Part shown: positions 62,711 through 64,000 of the stretch, piece after piece | Layout: each line of letters starts with the position of its first letter | How positions within the stretch are numbered: the stretch's first letter is position 1 | Assembly: GCA_965153455.1 (NCBI GenBank) | Contig: OZ234493.1 | Coordinates: 34,896,213 to 34,960,212, forward strand | Source of the DNA: Sphagnum compactum | Taxonomy: Eukaryota > Bryophyta > Sphagnopsida > Sphagnales | Reading direction: 5' to 3' | DNA length: 64,000 nucleotides | Notes under the pieces: model-generated | Databases searched by the model: none | What the model was told of the DNA's origin: nothing | Seen by the model: only the letters and a program-made list of their open reading frames with translations | Program-made: the position numbers and the translations under genes

Positions 62711-63180
62711 ACCTACCTACCTACCTACCTACCTACCTCCTTGGTTGAGCCTAAATCCGTTCAACTTTCATCCACTCAGTTGAGTATGAATTTGTTCGAT
62801 CCACTGACTTTCTTTCATCTGCTCACCTGGTTGGAGTCTGAATTCATTCAACCAACTTTCATCTGCTCATTTCGATTGTAGTCTGAATTTCATTCAGCCA
62901 ATTTTTTTTCATCTGCTCCTTCAGTTGAATCTGAATTCAATCAGCCAACTTTTTCATCTGCTTGCTCATTCAGTTGAGTCTGAAATTCATTCAGCCCCAA
63001 CTTTTCCATCTGCTTGCTCATTTGGTTGAGTCTGAAATTCATTCGGCCCAACTTTTTCATCTGCTTGCTCATTTGGTCGAGTCTGAATTCATTCAGCCGA
63101 CTTTTTCATCTGCTCATTGGGTTGAGTCTGAATTCATTCAGCTGACATTTTCATCTGCTCATTCGGTTGAGTCTGAATTA
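62711..63180. repeat. Degenerate tandem repeat downstream of the protease
   Basis: A CCTA run (62711-62738) leads into eight or more units of about 45-55 bases built on TTGAGTCTGAATTCATTCAGCC and TTTTTCATCTGCTCATT. The units share reading frame in part, so frames such as 62962-63363 look repetitive (VESEFIQPTF) without being a protein gene. Looser relatives of the unit (GTCTGAATT, GAGCTGA) continue to about 63540. Confidence 0.8.
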
Positions 63181-63540
63181 GGTTTTGAGCTGACGGGGCA
63201 GTGGACTGCCTGGTCGAGTTCAAATTTAGGGTTTGAGCTGACCTGGCAACCAGCTCAGCTGAGGCTGAAATTAATTAGACTGTTAAGGCTGATCTGGCGG
63301 TTGGTTAGTTGGTTGGTTGAGTGTGAATTGGACTTTGAGCTGACAACGAGGTGCTTTTGTTGAGTCCGAATTAGAATTTTAAGCTGATCTAGTCTGATCT
63401 AGTCCTCATTGGAGCTTTTACATTAGATTATAACCTGACCTGCTCAGTTGGGTCTGAATTGAACTTTAAGCTGGGTCTGGATTAAGCTTAAGTTGAGTGG
63501 TTGAGTGTGAGTTAGATTTAAGTTGGGTTACGAATAGACC

Positions 63541-64000
63541 AAGCTTTGAGCATTTAGAACATTTGAACAATTTAGAAACAATCACAAATTCTCTTCCCCC
63601 TGCTAGTTCATAAATTGTCATCATGTCCAATTTCACTCTTTTTTGTATTTTTCCCCTTAGTTTTGAGAAAATACATTCACTTATGAATCCATGTTCTATG
63701 TGAAGGTCACATGGATTTGAGAGATCTCTTAACCCTAACAAGCTTAGGGTGAAGGGGTGGATTCTCTCACCTCGGTGACAATTAACATGTATGTGCCATG
63801 ATTTTAGCTCTTTTTCTATAGGATGATGCACTTGGCAGTTTGTTCTGTCGAGATTTTGGGGTTGGTTTTGGTAGCCTCTTTGAACTATGAAACAAATGAC
63901 TCTACCAAATTTGCAACTTACACTAATCCAATTTCATTCACTTTGTGACTACACTCAATTTGGGAAATGAAACCAGTTCATTTGAACTAGTATAGCCTTT
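63541..64000. other. Right flank, no supported gene
   Basis: A 121-codon minus-strand frame (63831-63466) reads into the repeat above. It has no recognised domain and could be a repeat-derived fragment. Confidence 0.25.

Noticed and set aside
62962-63363. 133-codon frame with repeated VESEFIQPTF-like units
   Set aside because: Direct product of the tandem DNA repeat; no start context or homologous family.
63466-63831. 121-codon minus-strand frame (MHHPIEKELKSWHIH...)
   Set aside because: No recognised domain, and its end runs into the degenerate repeat downstream of the protease; probably repeat-derived or chance.
1-64000. CRISPR arrays, operons or bacterial genes
   Set aside because: None present; the window is nuclear plant DNA with spliced genes.

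Overview
This is nuclear DNA of a land plant. The evidence is eukaryotic genes with short exons and GT-AG introns, a cytosolic ribosomal protein gene of plant type, a C2H2 factor with the plant-only QALGGH finger and an EAR-like motif, a nepenthesin-type aspartic protease and an OBAP/DUF1264 oil-body protein. Promoters and repeats also carry many AAACCCTA (telo-box) motifs. Gene density is low (about six supported genes in 64 kb) and most of the rest is AT-rich repeat, which suggests a medium-to-large genome. I cannot place it in a clade; a seed-free plant (fern, lycophyte or bryophyte) would fit, but that is inference.

Layout. At 120-1678 (minus) lies a multi-exon gene for an unnamed membrane-anchored coiled-coil protein, running off the left edge. 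RPL17 (uL22), complete in seven exons, is at 4479-7285 (plus). The interval 7.3-15 kb is mostly featureless. A two-exon gene for a small single-pass membrane protein is at 15023-15585 (minus). A decayed hAT transposase (16.6-19.0 kb, minus) is followed by a minisatellite, a near-perfect 61-bp-arm hairpin (20542-20668) and an element that has an inverted partner at 47.5-48.1 kb. An orphan 165-codon frame lies at 22.0-22.5 kb. The C2H2 zinc-finger gene is at 27146-29419 (plus), with a frameshifted third-finger region to 30108. Repeat-rich DNA (30-36 kb) precedes a decayed Helentron-type rolling-circle element (36.5-40.3 kb, minus) and a fragment of a second copy (plus). A complete five-exon OBAP gene is at 41459-43317 (minus). 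Copia-gag and second hAT remnants lie at 46.5-51.1 kb. A complete four-exon aspartic protease is at 59940-62675 (plus).

The genes do not form a pathway; this is an ordinary stretch of host genes separated by transposable elements. All splice structures were read by eye from GT-AG signals and phase, and have no transcript support here. No clearly new multi-gene system was found. The best leads are the Helentron-type element, the hairpin, the broken three-finger factor and two unnamed genes.
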